Positions 24,498 through 35,613 are shown, numbered from the stretch's first letter. The stretch: 64,000 nt of DNA from Torymus aiolomorphi (GCA_036365515.1 CM070875.1:89604128-89668127), one strand, 5' to 3'. Notes: generated by a model from the letters alone, not told the origin. Numbers and translations: made by a program.

Positions 24498-24532
<35 letters not shown>

Positions 24533-24597
24533 CGAATCTCCACACGCACGCTCACCCAAATCGCAGCGGCGCAAGCCCCGAACCGGCACACGTTCTC

Positions 24598-24630
<33 letters not shown>

Positions 24631-24635
24631 ATGTG

Positions 24636-24675
<40 letters not shown>

Positions 24676-25700
24676 TCTCTCTCTCCCTCTCTACCGGCGT
24701 TAGACGCGCGCACATTTGAAAAGCATCGTCGCGCGATGCTCGAATATTAATCGCGATACTCTCTCTCTCTCTCTCCACCGGCATTAAACGCGCGGACACT
24801 CAAGAGCATCGCCGCGCGATACTTTATTGTTATCCGCGACTCTCGTTCTCTCTCTCTCTCTCTCGCACCCGCACTCTCGCTCTACCCTCCCGCGACTCTC
24901 TCTTCACTCTAAAACCGCGTCCCCCTTACCTCGACGATGAACAGCCCTCAGCGCTGACTCTCCGTCCTCGGCCCCGGGTCCCGTCTCTCTCTCGCTTTCG
25001 CTTTCTCCCTCGCCTCTCCGCGACCGCTGCTCTCCTCCTCCCGCCGGCCGATATCGTCGTCCTCGCTCGCCTTCGTGGCCTCCTCCACGTCCTCGTCGTC
25101 TGTCAGCCGCTTCCACCCTCTCTCGCACTGCTCGCCTCTTCTTCCCCAGGCTCTCTCTCTCGCACAAGCTCTCTCTCTCCAACTGCTCACTCGGCACCGG
25201 CTCGTTCGACACTGCCGATCTCTCCCGCGCGCGCCTTCTCGATGCCCCCGCACATGCGCCGGCGTCCCACGGGTTGCATCAGTAGATCGGCTCTACTACT
25301 GCTTCGCACGTGGCTCCTCTCTCGCTTCTCTCGGCCGTGCCCGTCAGCGGAGCGCCTCCCCGCTGTAGCAGCGCACGGCCGCGCATCCTCGCCCGCGAGG
25401 TGCTGCCACCGCGCTCTCCAGCTCCGCGGCGCACGGAGGCGCGCGAAATTCGAACGCGCCCCGCGCGACTACCACTCCACTTGATCTACTTACATACCGG
25501 GGGGGGGGGGGGGGGACAGGGATCTTGCCTCTCCTAATCCTTCTCGGCTTCACTCTCCTCCACTCGATACCCACCGGGATCAAGCACCGAAACAGAAAGA
25601 AACATCCCGAAAAATAAATAAGGGAGCTTAGGACAACAGTGCCCCGGCCACGCAGCTCGAGAGAGAGAAAAAGAAAATGATGACGACTTACCACGTCACA
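24009..25700 (-). repeat. 3' LTR of the Ty3/gypsy element (left copy)
   Basis: On the minus strand it starts TGTGACGTGG and ends CCATCGCA. It is nearly identical to 34939-36629. Visible differences are an A/T near 24211, an A/G near 25680, single changes near 24905, the length and purity of CT runs at 24598-24690, and the G run at 25500-25515. Frames in it (ER-rich peptides, proline/arginine-rich peptides) come from microsatellites and GC-rich DNA. Confidence 0.95.
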
Positions 25701-25714
25701 AACTCCCCCCTCCT
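25701..25714 (-). other. Polypurine tract
   Basis: On the minus strand AGGAGGGGGGAGTT directly abuts the 3' LTR, the expected place for plus-strand priming during reverse transcription. Confidence 0.85.
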
Positions 25715-26190
25715 AGGACGGAACACACCCCGAGTTTTCCGCTCATACTAGTTTCCGCCTTCTCTCTTTTTCTCTCTCTCCAGCCGGTCACCTGGGCATG
25801 AAACATTCCGACGGAATAAAGATACTCACCGGGGAACGACGGTCCCCCCTCTAACTTCTTTCCTCTCGACTCCACGGCGTTGCTTCGGTGGGTCCAGGGA
25901 TATATCCCCTCTCTCTCCTCTCTCCACAGATGGCGTCCAGCGTCCGGCCCTTCCCCGAACGTCCGCCCCGGCTCTTATTCTCCTCTCTCCACGCTCTCTC
26001 TCCACTCCTCTCCAACTCTCCACGTCATTCTCTCCTCTCTACACTACTCTCTCGGCCCTCCTACTCTCCTACTCTCCCTCCTTCTCTCTCTCTTTCTCCA
26101 CTCCAGGCCGCCCGAAAATCCCCAGGAGGACCACCCTCTTAACCTCCAGGGGGAGGTCGCTCAGGCTATCCATTAGCTGTAGCGCCTGAG

Positions 26191-28258
26191 CTACTGTCGG
26201 TACAGCTGGAATCGCCCTTGCTTGCTCCCCCGAGCCATGAGGGCGCTCCACCCGGGGCGGCCGCTCTCTCGGCTTCGGCGGTTCGGGCACAGTTGTGACC
26301 GTCGCCACCGAGGCCACCGCAACCGACAAGTTCTCTGACGGGAGAACGCTGGGCTCCGGGGGCCCCGGCCGCGACGAGTCTCCCCGGTCCGCTGGGGTCT
26401 TCGGAGGATGGGGGGGGGCGATCTCACGGCGGGGGCGGACTCCACCGGGCGACTCTCCGCCACCTGGTCAGCCGTCGCCGTCGCCCTTCTATCTGGGCGG
26501 TGGGGAACGGCGAATCGCGGCCCCTCCCTCCCATAACGCGCCCGGATGTAATCCCGGTGGGCCACCCAGCATCGAGGACACACCGTCAAGTCCGCACCCC
26601 GCCGGCCACAATTATGGCAATAAACACCGGCAGGGCGCGGGCAACGGACGCATGGATGGCCCTTCTGCCAACAGTTGTAGCAGACCTTTGGGGGAGGATC
26701 GAGCGCGGGGTCCGTGGGAATCGGCAAGAGACCACCAAACATAATCCCCCTCGTTTTTACGGGTAGTGGCTCTCGCCCACTCCCCCCTGACCCCGCGCTC
26801 GCCCTCGACCTACTTCTACCGCCTCGCTCTCTCTCTCCACTAAGAAAGGGGCCGCGCGATGGCTCGGGAGCCGGCGACGGCTCCCGGGGGGGTGTACACC
26901 TCCCCGAGACATAGTCCTCCGGCTCCAGATGCCGCCGCGGGTTATAGGGCTTCACCTTCTTTTTCCTCCCCCGCTTTCTCCTCTCTCCACGTCCTCTCGC
27001 CGCCTCCCCGGCCAGGGACTCCTCGGCGATATTCGCGCCGACGGGGGTAGGCGGGGCCTCCTCCAGGTCCCACTCCATGGGCTCTGGGGGGGTCTTGAGG
27101 GTCGGTACGGGCAGGAATCGGAGTAGGTACTCCCCGGGAATGTCGGGTTCCCGAAACGCCGGTTCCTGCTCCCGGCCCTCCGGCCCCGGTCTTTCCGTAC
27201 GCCCTAGAGGGGACGGACGGGTGGAGGCCCCATCCCCCGACCCGTCATCGCAGGGAGCGGCGCCCTGCTCGGCCGCGAGGTAAGCGGCAAGCTCCAACTC
27301 AGCCGCTCGGCTAAGTTGTTCCTCAGTGCTCCCCTCAGCCGCCGTCTCCGCCGAGTCGGCTTCTGGCGGCGACAGAGGGGAACTCCGTGCCGCGCCACTG
27401 GGGACGAACAGTCCGCGGGGAATGGCCCCCCGGAGACGACATGCTTCCAGCTCGTCGCTCGCTCCGACGGCCACCCCGACGCCGCTCTCTCTTTCTCTCT
27501 CTGACGCCTCCCTCAGCCTTCTCTCCACCCTCTCCTTCTCCATCTCTCCCCTCTCCTCTCTCTCTTTACTCTTTCGCACGATCTCTCTCATTTCCCATTC
27601 CTTTCTCTCCTCCTCTTCCTTTTCCTCTCGAACCCGTCTCTCCCTCTCTAATCTCTCGGTCTTCCGTCTCACTCTGGCTATACGCTCCTCCTCTAACCTA
27701 ATTCTCTCAAACCTCTCTCTTTCCACTCTCTCCTCCTCCACTCTCGCACGCTCTTCACTTTCTCTCTCTCTCTCCACCCTCTCCTTTTCCACTCTCGCAC
27801 ACTCTTCCCTTTCTCTTTCTCTCTCTACCCTCTCCTTCTCCACTCTCACACGCTCTTCCTTTTCTCTCTCTCTCTACCCTCTCCTTCTCCACTCTCGCAC
27901 ACTCTTCCTTTTCTCTTTCTCTCTCAACCCTCTCCTTCTCCACTCTCGCACACTCTTCCCTTTCTCTCTCTCTCTCTACCCTCTCCTTCTCCACTCTTGC
28001 ACACTCTTCCCTTTCTCTCTCTCTCTCCACCCTCTCCTTCTCCACTCTCGCACGCTCTTCACTCTCCACCTCCTCTGCCCACGACACACGTGGGAGGAGC
28101 CGGGGCGGCATAAATGACCGCACTCTACCCGTTTCCAGGTCCACGATCTCCCCAGTCGGTGTTGCATACACCGACTCCGGGAGGTCGCGGAACTCCGGGT
28201 ACGGGGAGTGCGGGGCTCCCCATCCCCCCCTCTGTGGTCGTCCTCGTCCGGCCCTCAT
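26191..28258 (-). CDS. Third retrotransposon ORF: ER-rich coiled coil plus CCHC knuckle protein
   Basis: It starts shortly after the pol stop at 28294. The first ATG is at 28258, and a TTG at 28267 is in the same frame. The first about 60 residues are Gly/Pro/Arg-rich, then a tandem repeat of ARVEKERVERERE-like units predicts a long charged coiled coil. The frame breaks near 27865 in a GA-rich repeat unit. The open frame continues to 26191 through a Pro/Ala/Gly-rich region with a basic patch (RRKRGRKKKVK), a CX2CX4HX4C knuckle (CYNCWQKGHPCVRC) and a second Cys cluster (CHNCGRRGADLTVCPRC). I see no signal peptide or membrane segment, so it does not look like an envelope. It resembles a second nucleic-acid-binding, gag-like protein. 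Its role is unknown. An RNA-binding or assembly function is only an inference from the knuckles and coiled coil. Confidence 0.75.
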
Positions 28259-28293
28259 CTGAAACAAACAACCGTTACAAGGAGGACAGGATC

Positions 28294-31200
28294 TTAATCT
28301 AACAGTCGCGCCGGGACTCGCTTCGCTCGCGGGGGAACATAACGCTTAAGTACCGATACATGCACCTTCGCTAGTCGCCGGTTCGACCCCTCTCCTTGTC
28401 CGAGCACGTAAACGGTCGGAGATAGGACCTCAATAATCTCATACGGACCCTCGTACTTAGGAGCTAACTTAGCATTAAATTTCTTGGCCGCATCCGACAG
28501 ATGATGAGCCTTCCTTAACACCTGATCCCCCAGACCGAATTGCACGTTTTTCCGCCCTTTGTCATAGTGTCGTTTCTGCACGTCTCGGGCCTCGTCAACA
28601 TGCCGGCTTACCAAATCTCTCAACGCGTCCAATCTTTTCATTCTCTCCTCCCATACTCCCGGTTCAATCCTCTCCACCAATCTCTCACTCTCCACCTCTC
28701 GACGCAGACTCTTCACCGGGCGCGGGTGTCGTCCGAAGTTAAGGAATGCGGGCGACACTTTGGTACTCGACTGCACCGCCGTGTTAACCGAGTGCCGGAA
28801 CTCGTGTATGTGCTGATCCCAATTCCGGTGGTCGGCTCCCACAAATGCCGAAATCATGGCTTTAAGAGTTCGGTTGCATCGCTCCACAGGGTTTGCCTGA
28901 GGATGGTACGGGGGCGTGGTCACATGTTTGACTCCGTACTCCTCCAACATCTCTTTAAAGAGCTTATTGTCGAATTCCTTGCCATTATCACTCAGCAGGT
29001 AGTCGGGAGTTTCCCAGCGGAACAGGATCAGCTCTTCGGTGGCTCTTGCCACAGACTTCCCGTCCGCCTTACGGAGAGGTTTCACCTCGATCCAGCGGGT
29101 GAATAAGTCCTGAAAGACCAACAGATACCGATGTTTGTTCTTACTCGGCGGAAATTCCATGGTGTCTACCGCAACCACCGCCCACGGTCTCTCCACTATT
29201 CGGGTGCCCATTAGACCCTGGGGTCCTGTTTGGGGACCCTTGAACTTCTGACAGGATTCGCATTCCCCGACGAAGGTCCGCACGTCATGATAGACTCCTT
29301 TCCAGTAATATTCTCGGGCCACCCGATCATACGTCTTTTCGATGCCGAGATGACCCGACGATGGGGCGCAATGAGCGTCTTCCATCACTCTTACTCGGTA
29401 CTCCACTGGCACCACTAGTCTCCACCTCTCTTCGCGGAACTCCACAGGATCCAGTAACGGATCCATCCTAAATCTAAACAAACACCCATTCTCCACTCTC
29501 CACTGCTGGTATTTGGCCGGAAATTTCTCCACTTCTTCCATCATCTTCAAATACCAGGGGTCTCTTATCTCGTCGAACCCTGCTATCTCCGCCTCATCGG
29601 GCTCTTGCGCTCGGGAGAGAGCATCCGGAACCTGGTGAAGTGTGCCCTTGCGATGAACGATATCAAAGTCCCATTGTTGTAGCTGAAGGGCCCAGCGGGC
29701 CAATCTACCAGTTGGCTCCTTGAGATTGCATAGCCATCTCAAGGCGCTGTGGTCCGTAACAACGGTGAATTTGTATCCCTCCAGATACGGTCGCAATTTT
29801 TTAATTGCCCACACCATGGCCAAACACTCCTTCTCAGTGGTAGTGTAATTCTTCTCCGCGGGCGTCAAAACTCTACTCACGTACACAATCGGGTGTTCAC
29901 CGTCTTCACTCTCCTGCGTCAAAACAGCCCCCAAGGCGAATCCGCTGGCATCGCACTGCACTTTAAATGGCTTACTGAAGTCCGGCCTCGCCAGGACCGG
30001 AGCCGATGCCAGTGCCCTCTTCAACTGCTCGAAAGCCTCCTCCTGCTCCTCTCCCCAGTTCCACTCTCTCCCTTTTCTCAGCAGCTTTACCAGCGGAATC
30101 TTCAGCCCCGATTCGTCCTTTACAAATCGCAAGTACCACCCCAACATCCCTAAGAAGCGGCGCAGTTGCCTTACGTTCTTTGGGGCAGGGTAATTTGCCA
30201 CCGGCGCTACCTTCTCGGGATCCGGTCGCAAGCCCTCGCGGTCCAACAGGAATCCCAGGTAGGTGACTTGTGAGCAGCAGAATTCGCATTTCTCTCGATT
30301 GACCTCTAGACCCGCCCCCACCAACTCCTTCAACACCACCTCAATCCAGTTAAGATGATCCTCGAACGATTCCGTGGCGATAATTATGTCGTCGAGGTAG
30401 CCGAACACATTCGGTTGCATCTCGGGACCGAACAACGAATCGATCAACCGCTGAAACGTGCTAGGCGCGTTCATCAGTCCAAAGGGCATCCGGGTAAATT
30501 GCCACAGACCCGACCCCGGCACTGAGAAGGCGGTGTACTTACGACTCGCTTTCTCCAGAGGGATCTGATGGTATGCGTGCTTGAGGTCAATCTTCGTCAG
30601 ATACTTCGCTCGTCTCAACTTATCTAGAATCGTATCCATATTGGGGATAGGGTAAGCGTCTCGTCGCGTAACTTTATTCAGATCTCGGTAGTCCACACAA
30701 AATCTGTACGTTCCATCAGATTTCTTGATCATCACTGGCGCGCTACTGTAATCGCTAGCTGACCGCTCGATGATCCCTTCATTGAACATACGCTCCACTT
30801 CCTCTATCACCACTTCTTGCATTTTAGGCGACGTCCGGCGGGGATGATGTTTAAAGGGTTTTGTCCCTTGCACATCTATCGTATGCTCAGTCAACGTCGT
30901 CACTCCCTTTTTCTTACCTCCTTCAGGGTAGATCAACAAGCGATCCACCAACCTCTCCACCTTCTCGCGTTCCTCCTTCTCTAGCTCTGAGATCCCCGCA
31001 CACTCTCCGTGAATAACGGCGTTTTTCTCCTCGCCCGTCTTGGCGAAAGGTCTCCAACGCCCTTTTCTCACTCTCCACACCCCCCGTCCGAGCTGCGCAT
31101 CTACGTTAAACAGCTCGCAGAAATCCATTCCGAGAATAATCTCCTGATCCAGGTTGTGCAGGGCCTTCATTGGTAAAGACGCTGTGTGATGATCGATCTC

Positions 31201-31401
31201 AAGCATCACGTTCAACACACCCATAACCTTGGTGATTCCGCCAGTGACATTCCGCACCGCCGTAGTGCTCTCCTGTAACCGATCCTCGAATCGTTCGGCC
31301 ACGCCGGGGCCCACTAGTGATAGCATTGCCCCGGGTCGAATAAAGCTTTGTAGGAGTCCCCACCAAGCTTCACCATGACAAAGTGACGGTTCTCTCTGCA
31401 C
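28294..31401 (-). CDS. pol: Pol: rest of protease, reverse transcriptase, RNase H, integrase
   Basis: The pol frame is open from 31401, but no proper start exists there, since it is reached from the protease frame. By residue in this frame: protease remainder at 20-100 (GMDFCELF near the end), RT at about 200-390 with catalytic D272 (KIDLKHAYHQI) and YLDD at 335-338, RNase H D484, E-containing TTEKE and D550, integrase zinc finger H677, H684, C714, C717, and catalytic D746, D805, E840. The last two are 35 residues apart, giving the DD35E pattern. A GPY/F-like module (YEGPYEI) lies near the C-terminus. No chromodomain is seen. It copies RNA to DNA and inserts it in the genome. Apart from the shift at its start, it is intact. 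Confidence 0.95.
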   Translation of the reverse strand: MQREPSLCHGEAWWGLLQSFIRPGAMLSLVGPGVAERFEDRLQESTTAVRNVTGGITKVMGVLNVMLEIDHHTASLPMKALHNLDQEIILGMDFCELFNVDAQLGRGVWRVRKGRWRPFAKTGEEKNAVIHGECAGISELEKEEREKVERLVDRLLIYPEGGKKKGVTTLTEHTIDVQGTKPFKHHPRRTSPKMQEVVIEEVERMFNEGIIERSASDYSSAPVMIKKSDGTYRFCVDYRDLNKVTRRDAYPIPNMDTILDKLRRAKYLTKIDLKHAYHQIPLEKASRKYTAFSVPGSGLWQFTRMPFGLMNAPSTFQRLIDSLFGPEMQPNVFGYLDDIIIATESFEDHLNWIEVVLKELVGAGLEVNREKCEFCCSQVTYLGFLLDREGLRPDPEKVAPVANYPAPKNVRQLRRFLGMLGWYLRFVKDESGLKIPLVKLLRKGREWNWGEEQEEAFEQLKRALASAPVLARPDFSKPFKVQCDASGFALGAVLTQESEDGEHPIVYVSRVLTPAEKNYTTTEKECLAMVWAIKKLRPYLEGYKFTVVTDHSALRWLCNLKEPTGRLARWALQLQQWDFDIVHRKGTLHQVPDALSRAQEPDEAEIAGFDEIRDPWYLKMMEEVEKFPAKYQQWRVENGCLFRFRMDPLLDPVEFREERWRLVVPVEYRVRVMEDAHCAPSSGHLGIEKTYDRVAREYYWKGVYHDVRTFVGECESCQKFKGPQTGPQGLMGTRIVERPWAVVAVDTMEFPPSKNKHRYLLVFQDLFTRWIEVKPLRKADGKSVARATEELILFRWETPDYLLSDNGKEFDNKLFKEMLEEYGVKHVTTPPYHPQANPVERCNRTLKAMISAFVGADHRNWDQHIHEFRHSVNTAVQSSTKVSPAFLNFGRHPRPVKSLRREVESERLVERIEPGVWEERMKRLDALRDLVSRHVDEARDVQKRHYDKGRKNVQFGLGDQVLRKAHHLSDAAKKFNAKLAPKYEGPYEIIEVLSPTVYVLGQGEGSNRRLAKVHVSVLKRYVPPRAKRVPARLLD

Positions 31402-31979
31402 AATCCTGCGACTGCTTCGGAATCTTCTTCAAACTCCTGCTCTCCACTACCCTTTTGCCCCTCTTCGCTCTTTTCCTTCACTTCTTTCTCTCTACTTCTT
31501 TCCACATCTATCTCTTTGTCCTCCCTTAAGGGCAACACTTTCTCGGGCGATTTCCTCCCCTCTACTTCCGCAGTCTCCAACTCCAGCATGATCTCTTCGA
31601 GCCATTCGTCGTCACTGGATTCCTCACTTTCCGGACCTCCTAAACACTCTACCACCTCCGGCTGACGTCTCTTGAGTGTGCCTTCCTTCTTCTCTTCACT
31701 CATCTCATTCCTTTCTGGGGGCTCCGTTGTTACGACCTCCCTTTGCTTCTCGCCAATCTCTCTCTTCTCTCCACTCTCCTGCTTCACTATTCTCACTTCA
31801 CCTCTTATCTCCGCGCGTAAATCTCTCTCCACTTCTTTCTCTTCACCCTTTTCTTCCACCCTTCCCCTATTCCCACGAGTCTTCTCTGACTCCACGGAGG
31901 ATCGCTGGGGAGCCAGCACATTTACGATGCCCGCCCCCCAGCTTGCCCGTTTCCCAAAGTTGCTCGTAAAGGTGCGCAT
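31314..31979 (-). CDS. Gag-pro linker and start of the protease
   Basis: This frame overlaps the end of gag by 58 bp and is in the -1 frame relative to gag, as expected for ribosomal frameshifting in Ty3/gypsy. It encodes a Glu/Lys-rich linker of about 190 residues and then a retropepsin-like segment that reaches the D-P-G active-site triplet. The frame leaves the protease just after the triplet, where the DNA has a short C/G run (near 31331). The remainder lies in the pol frame. Either one base is missing there, or the sequence has an error, or a second programmed shift occurs, which would be unusual inside an active site. An ATG at 31979 exists but need not be used. Confidence 0.75.
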   Translation of the reverse strand: MRTFTSNFGKRASWGAGIVNVLAPQRSSVESEKTRGNRGRVEEKGEEKEVERDLRAEIRGEVRIVKQESGEKREIGEKQREVVTTEPPERNEMSEEKKEGTLKRRQPEVVECLGGPESEESSDDEWLEEIMLELETAEVEGRKSPEKVLPLREDKEIDVERSREKEVKEKSEEGQKGSGEQEFEEDSEAVAGLCRENRHFVMVKLGGDSYKALFDPGQCYH

Positions 31980-34528
31980 TTGGGACAGGTTTTGAAAGTG
32001 ACGTTCGGTGTGTCACAGACTTGGCAACTCTCGCGTGGGGACTGGGCGGGTTGAGTAGGAGTAGTACAATTCCGCACCGTATGCCCCTTTTGCTTGCACC
32101 AATAACAAACCACCTCGGGGCAAACGGAGGCCTTGTGGCCCACCGCTTGACAGAGATTGCAAACCCCCATAAAGGGTCTCTCCTCTCCTCCGGTAAACGG
32201 GGCTTGGCCCGGGCCTGGGGTACGCCCATACCCGCCTCGGGGAGGACCCGCTCGCCACTCTCCAGGGCCCGGACTTGCCGTCGGAGCCTCTCTCCACGGT
32301 TCGTTTCCATAACCTCGGCCAGTTCCATACGGAGGTCTGGGGTTTCCAGGACCCCCTTGGACTCCAGGTCCGCCTTGCACCACAGCTGCGTAGGTCTTGG
32401 CCTCCTCTTTCCCCGTGGTCTGTGTCTCTGGCGTGTTCGGTGACTCAGTCCCCGACTTCAAGTCTCCGTCACCTTTCCTTCCGCCCGGAGGTCGGGCCGT
32501 TTTACTTGTCTTCCGGCTTTCAGCCTTCTCCCCAGTCCTCGCAGGCTTTGGAGAGACACCCTCTACTTCTCCCTTCTCTACGGATGCTACTCCCTTTTGG
32601 CGCCCCGAAACGCCCGAAAACGCCGCTCCCGGCACTCTCATCTTATCAGCAGAGGGCGGCGGAAGATAGCGGCTATCCAACTCCTTTTGCCTCTCCCAAC
32701 GACGTCCGTATCTCTCCAAATCCCCCATCGTCTCCACTATTTTATCAGACATAGCCTTCCTGTACTCCGGAAGGATATTCCGATAGGCGGTTTCCACCAG
32801 CTGTCTCTCTGACGGTGGTCGTTTGAACCGAGAGACGATGTAGTTGAAGTTGGAGAGGTACGTGGCAATCTTTTCGCCCCTCGCCTGCGTTCTACGTCTC
32901 AAATCATCCAACAGATCTTCACGGTCGTATTCGGTGACGAACTGTCGCCTGAAGGACTTCCGAAATCCGGACCAAGAAGGCGTATCCAGCCTGAGAGTTC
33001 TAAACCATCGGCCCGCTCTCTTAGTTAATATACAGGGCAGGGCACCGAGCAGCTCTCGGTCACGTATCCCTGCCCCCTCGCGGCAGTCCTCTAACTGCTC
33101 TAAAAACTCCTCGGGGTCCTCCTTCTCGTCTCCACTGAATTTAAGGCCCCAGCTCTTCAGTAGCTTCACGGCTCGGGCCTTCAGTTCCGCCGCAGGTGTC
33201 GCTCTCCACCGTCTTCTCGGCTCCACTTCACCATCCTCCTCCGTCTCGCTGAGGTCTCGAAGTCTGCGGCGGACTGGACTGCTCCTCTCCACGTCCTCTC
33301 CACTCTCACTACTGCTCGAGATCGTGATACTGCGCACCGCCGACTTCCTTTCCCCCGCGAATCTTCCGGGCCGCTTCTGTTCTCGTCCTTCCTTATCGAG
33401 TGCATCAGCCCTCTTGAATAGGTCTTCCTGACGATTTTCCATTTCTCCGTCATCGCTCACTCGATGCATGAGGGGAGGATCGATGGGTCTTCGACGATGA
33501 CGCCCTAATGTTTTCCTCCTCAGTAGGGGTTTGATCTCCTGGTGGTCCGAAGTATTGGTCGGCTGAAGACTCTTCACCGGCCGGTACGTCGTGCCGCTGC
33601 CTCCTCTCTCCGAGGGTAATGAACGAAGGTCTTGATCCTTCTCCCTCTTCAAGTCTCCACGTATCTCGGGCTCCACGTCACTCTCCTCTCCACTGCTCGT
33701 CTCCACGTCATACTTCCGTTGTATCTCGTCCCAATCCTGGCCGGGAGTGTACCACTCCCTTTTGGACAACCCCTTCTTCCTCGCTGGAGTCTCCCTTGGA
33801 ACGAGAGCTGGCGGGGCTCTAAACGGTGTCTGAGCCTGCGGGACTGTAGGTGGCAACGGATCAGCAGACGGTAACCCCCGATATAACCGAGCCGAATAGT
33901 ATTCCCACGTTGACGCCATGGGAGGTACGAATCTGCTACTATCGAACGTGGCTGTCACTCTGGGCGCACTCAGAACTGAGACCGACGTCGTCACGGCTGG
34001 TTGCGCCCCTGTCGTCCGCAGGGCCGGATCCATGTTATTCTTGGTGGCGCTCAGTGAGCTACTGACTGTCACCGTCACTGGCGTGAGTCCCTCCTGCTGG
34101 TGCACCATTACCTCCACCCGCTGCTCTCTTCCTCTCTCCACATCCTCGTCGCTCGCCTGCGGCGAGCCTTCACTACTCGATTTACCCCGAGATCGTGCCG
34201 CACCTTTCTTCTTCGAAGTCTTCCGCCGTTGGATTGGCTCACCTTCCTCCTCACCTCTCTCCACATCTACCCCTATGATTTCCTCGATGGCTTCCGACTC
34301 TGCCTCGTCGCAGGTATACCAGGGAACCTCCACCCCCGGCACTTCCTCGCGCAAGATCGCACGCAATAAGCGATCTCGCAAACTCGCCACGTTACCGCGG
34401 CTATTCGCCCTCTGTTCCTCGAGTTCCGCGATCAATTCTGCGGGCTGCAACTGGGCGACAGTTCTGGTCCAGCGCCTGGCCGCACGGGATTGCGCCAGCT
34501 CCCTCATCCTCGCGGCGTGCTCGCCCAT
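31922..34528 (-). CDS. gag: Gag polyprotein
   Basis: 868 residues from an ATG at 34528. It forms the particle and binds the element RNA. The N-terminus (about 25-60) looks like a SAP motif (AELIAELEEQR...LRDRLLRAI). A long, charged and Pro/Ser-rich region follows. Residues about 480-610 match the Retrotrans_gag core (LKFSGDEKEDPEEFLEQLED, then RRQFVTEYDREDLLDDLRRR). Two CX2CX4HX4C knuckles lie at 790-803 and 808-821, followed by a third Cys cluster (CQVC...CPKC, 835-851). It is longer than most Ty3/gypsy gags (300-500 residues) because of the N-terminal region. It is intact. Confidence 0.93.
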   Translation of the reverse strand: MGEHAARMRELAQSRAARRWTRTVAQLQPAELIAELEEQRANSRGNVASLRDRLLRAILREEVPGVEVPWYTCDEAESEAIEEIIGVDVERGEEEGEPIQRRKTSKKKGAARSRGKSSSEGSPQASDEDVERGREQRVEVMVHQQEGLTPVTVTVSSSLSATKNNMDPALRTTGAQPAVTTSVSVLSAPRVTATFDSSRFVPPMASTWEYYSARLYRGLPSADPLPPTVPQAQTPFRAPPALVPRETPARKKGLSKREWYTPGQDWDEIQRKYDVETSSGEESDVEPEIRGDLKREKDQDLRSLPSERGGSGTTYRPVKSLQPTNTSDHQEIKPLLRRKTLGRHRRRPIDPPLMHRVSDDGEMENRQEDLFKRADALDKEGREQKRPGRFAGERKSAVRSITISSSSESGEDVERSSPVRRRLRDLSETEEDGEVEPRRRWRATPAAELKARAVKLLKSWGLKFSGDEKEDPEEFLEQLEDCREGAGIRDRELLGALPCILTKRAGRWFRTLRLDTPSWSGFRKSFRRQFVTEYDREDLLDDLRRRTQARGEKIATYLSNFNYIVSRFKRPPSERQLVETAYRNILPEYRKAMSDKIVETMGDLERYGRRWERQKELDSRYLPPPSADKMRVPGAAFSGVSGRQKGVASVEKGEVEGVSPKPARTGEKAESRKTSKTARPPGGRKGDGDLKSGTESPNTPETQTTGKEEAKTYAAVVQGGPGVQGGPGNPRPPYGTGRGYGNEPWREAPTASPGPGEWRAGPPRGGYGRTPGPGQAPFTGGEERPFMGVCNLCQAVGHKASVCPEVVCYWCKQKGHTVRNCTTPTQPAQSPRESCQVCDTPNVTFKTCPKCAPLRATLGNGQAGGRAS

Positions 34529-34938
34529 GGCTAGGGAAACTGACGCCGCGGCGGCGACTCGTCAAGGCGAATCCAGCCACCCGACACTACACCTTTCAAC
34601 ACTTCCTCTCACTCTACCCCGTCTACACTCCCTCTCTTACTCCACCAATTATTTTCGAACGCACGGCCTCCGCCTGTGCGACTAGCAGTGACGCCACCAA
34701 CTCTCCACAATAAATATTCAAAATCAAGAATTATATATAATATAAGAGGGAACAAATAATTAAAATATTCAATGCGTATATTTATTATTCGCATGCCTTT
34801 ACTATCGCTACGCCGCAATTAACGCTAACTCGCCACGACCCTGCTACAACACTCACACTAGCTCTCACTCGCTTTCTCTACACTACACACACTTCCCAAC
34901 CTTTGTCACAGCAGATCTCCCCACAAGGGATGCCAATT
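34529..34938 (-). other. Retrotransposon 5' leader with candidate primer-binding site (34918-34935)
   Basis: On the minus strand, after the LTR end (...CA at 34939) and three bases, comes TGGCATCCCTTGTGGGG. A TGG start near the LTR is the usual form of a tRNA primer-binding site. I could not assign the tRNA. The leader itself has no gene. Confidence 0.65.
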
Positions 34939-35427
34939 TGCGATGGTGTACTTAGGCGATGAATCGCCGAGCCCGAACACCCGCAAATAAGAGAATTATT
35001 AACCTCTTTCTCTCTCTCAATCTTCGCTCTCGACACACTTACCGTCCAAAAGGAGATTCCGCTGTGACGTCGTGCCTGGGCAAGCTACGAGGCTGAAAAG
35101 GTTGGGAAGGGTAATACCGCAAAATAAATAGTCACACTCCTACTACAAGTAACTCTCAATTTTATTACAACCAAAAATCCCTACTACAAATAGCTAATTC
35201 CACTCTCGCATACACGCACACACTCACTCTTCTCACTCTCGTGAAACCCGTCGACACACCGCGTGGAACCTCGCCGACGAACCAAACCCGCCGCGACGTG
35301 ATTCGAAGAATCGCCGCGCACGCGAATCTCTTTCTCTCTCTACTCTCCACGCTCTAAATCTCCGCACAACTCGTACGCACGAACTTGGGAGATCGACGCC
35401 ACGCGATTCCCGGAAACGCCACACGCA

Positions 35428-35462
<35 letters not shown>

Positions 35463-35523
35463 CGAATCTCCACACGCACGCTCACCCAAATCGCAGCGGC
35501 GCAAGCCCCGAACCGGCACACGT

Positions 35524-35613
<90 letters not shown>

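Noticed and set aside
24235..26142. Proteins encoded in the LTR and 3' untranslated region
   Set aside because: Frames occur on both strands in GC-rich or CT-rich sequence, recur in both LTRs and show no family features.
26191..28258. Third retrotransposon ORF as an envelope gene
   Set aside because: No signal peptide, membrane helix, furin-like site or glycoprotein pattern is visible. The Cys residues are in knuckle-type spacing.
28540..34685. Plus-strand frames opposite gag and pol
   Set aside because: They are shadows of GC-rich minus-strand genes and have no recognisable domains.
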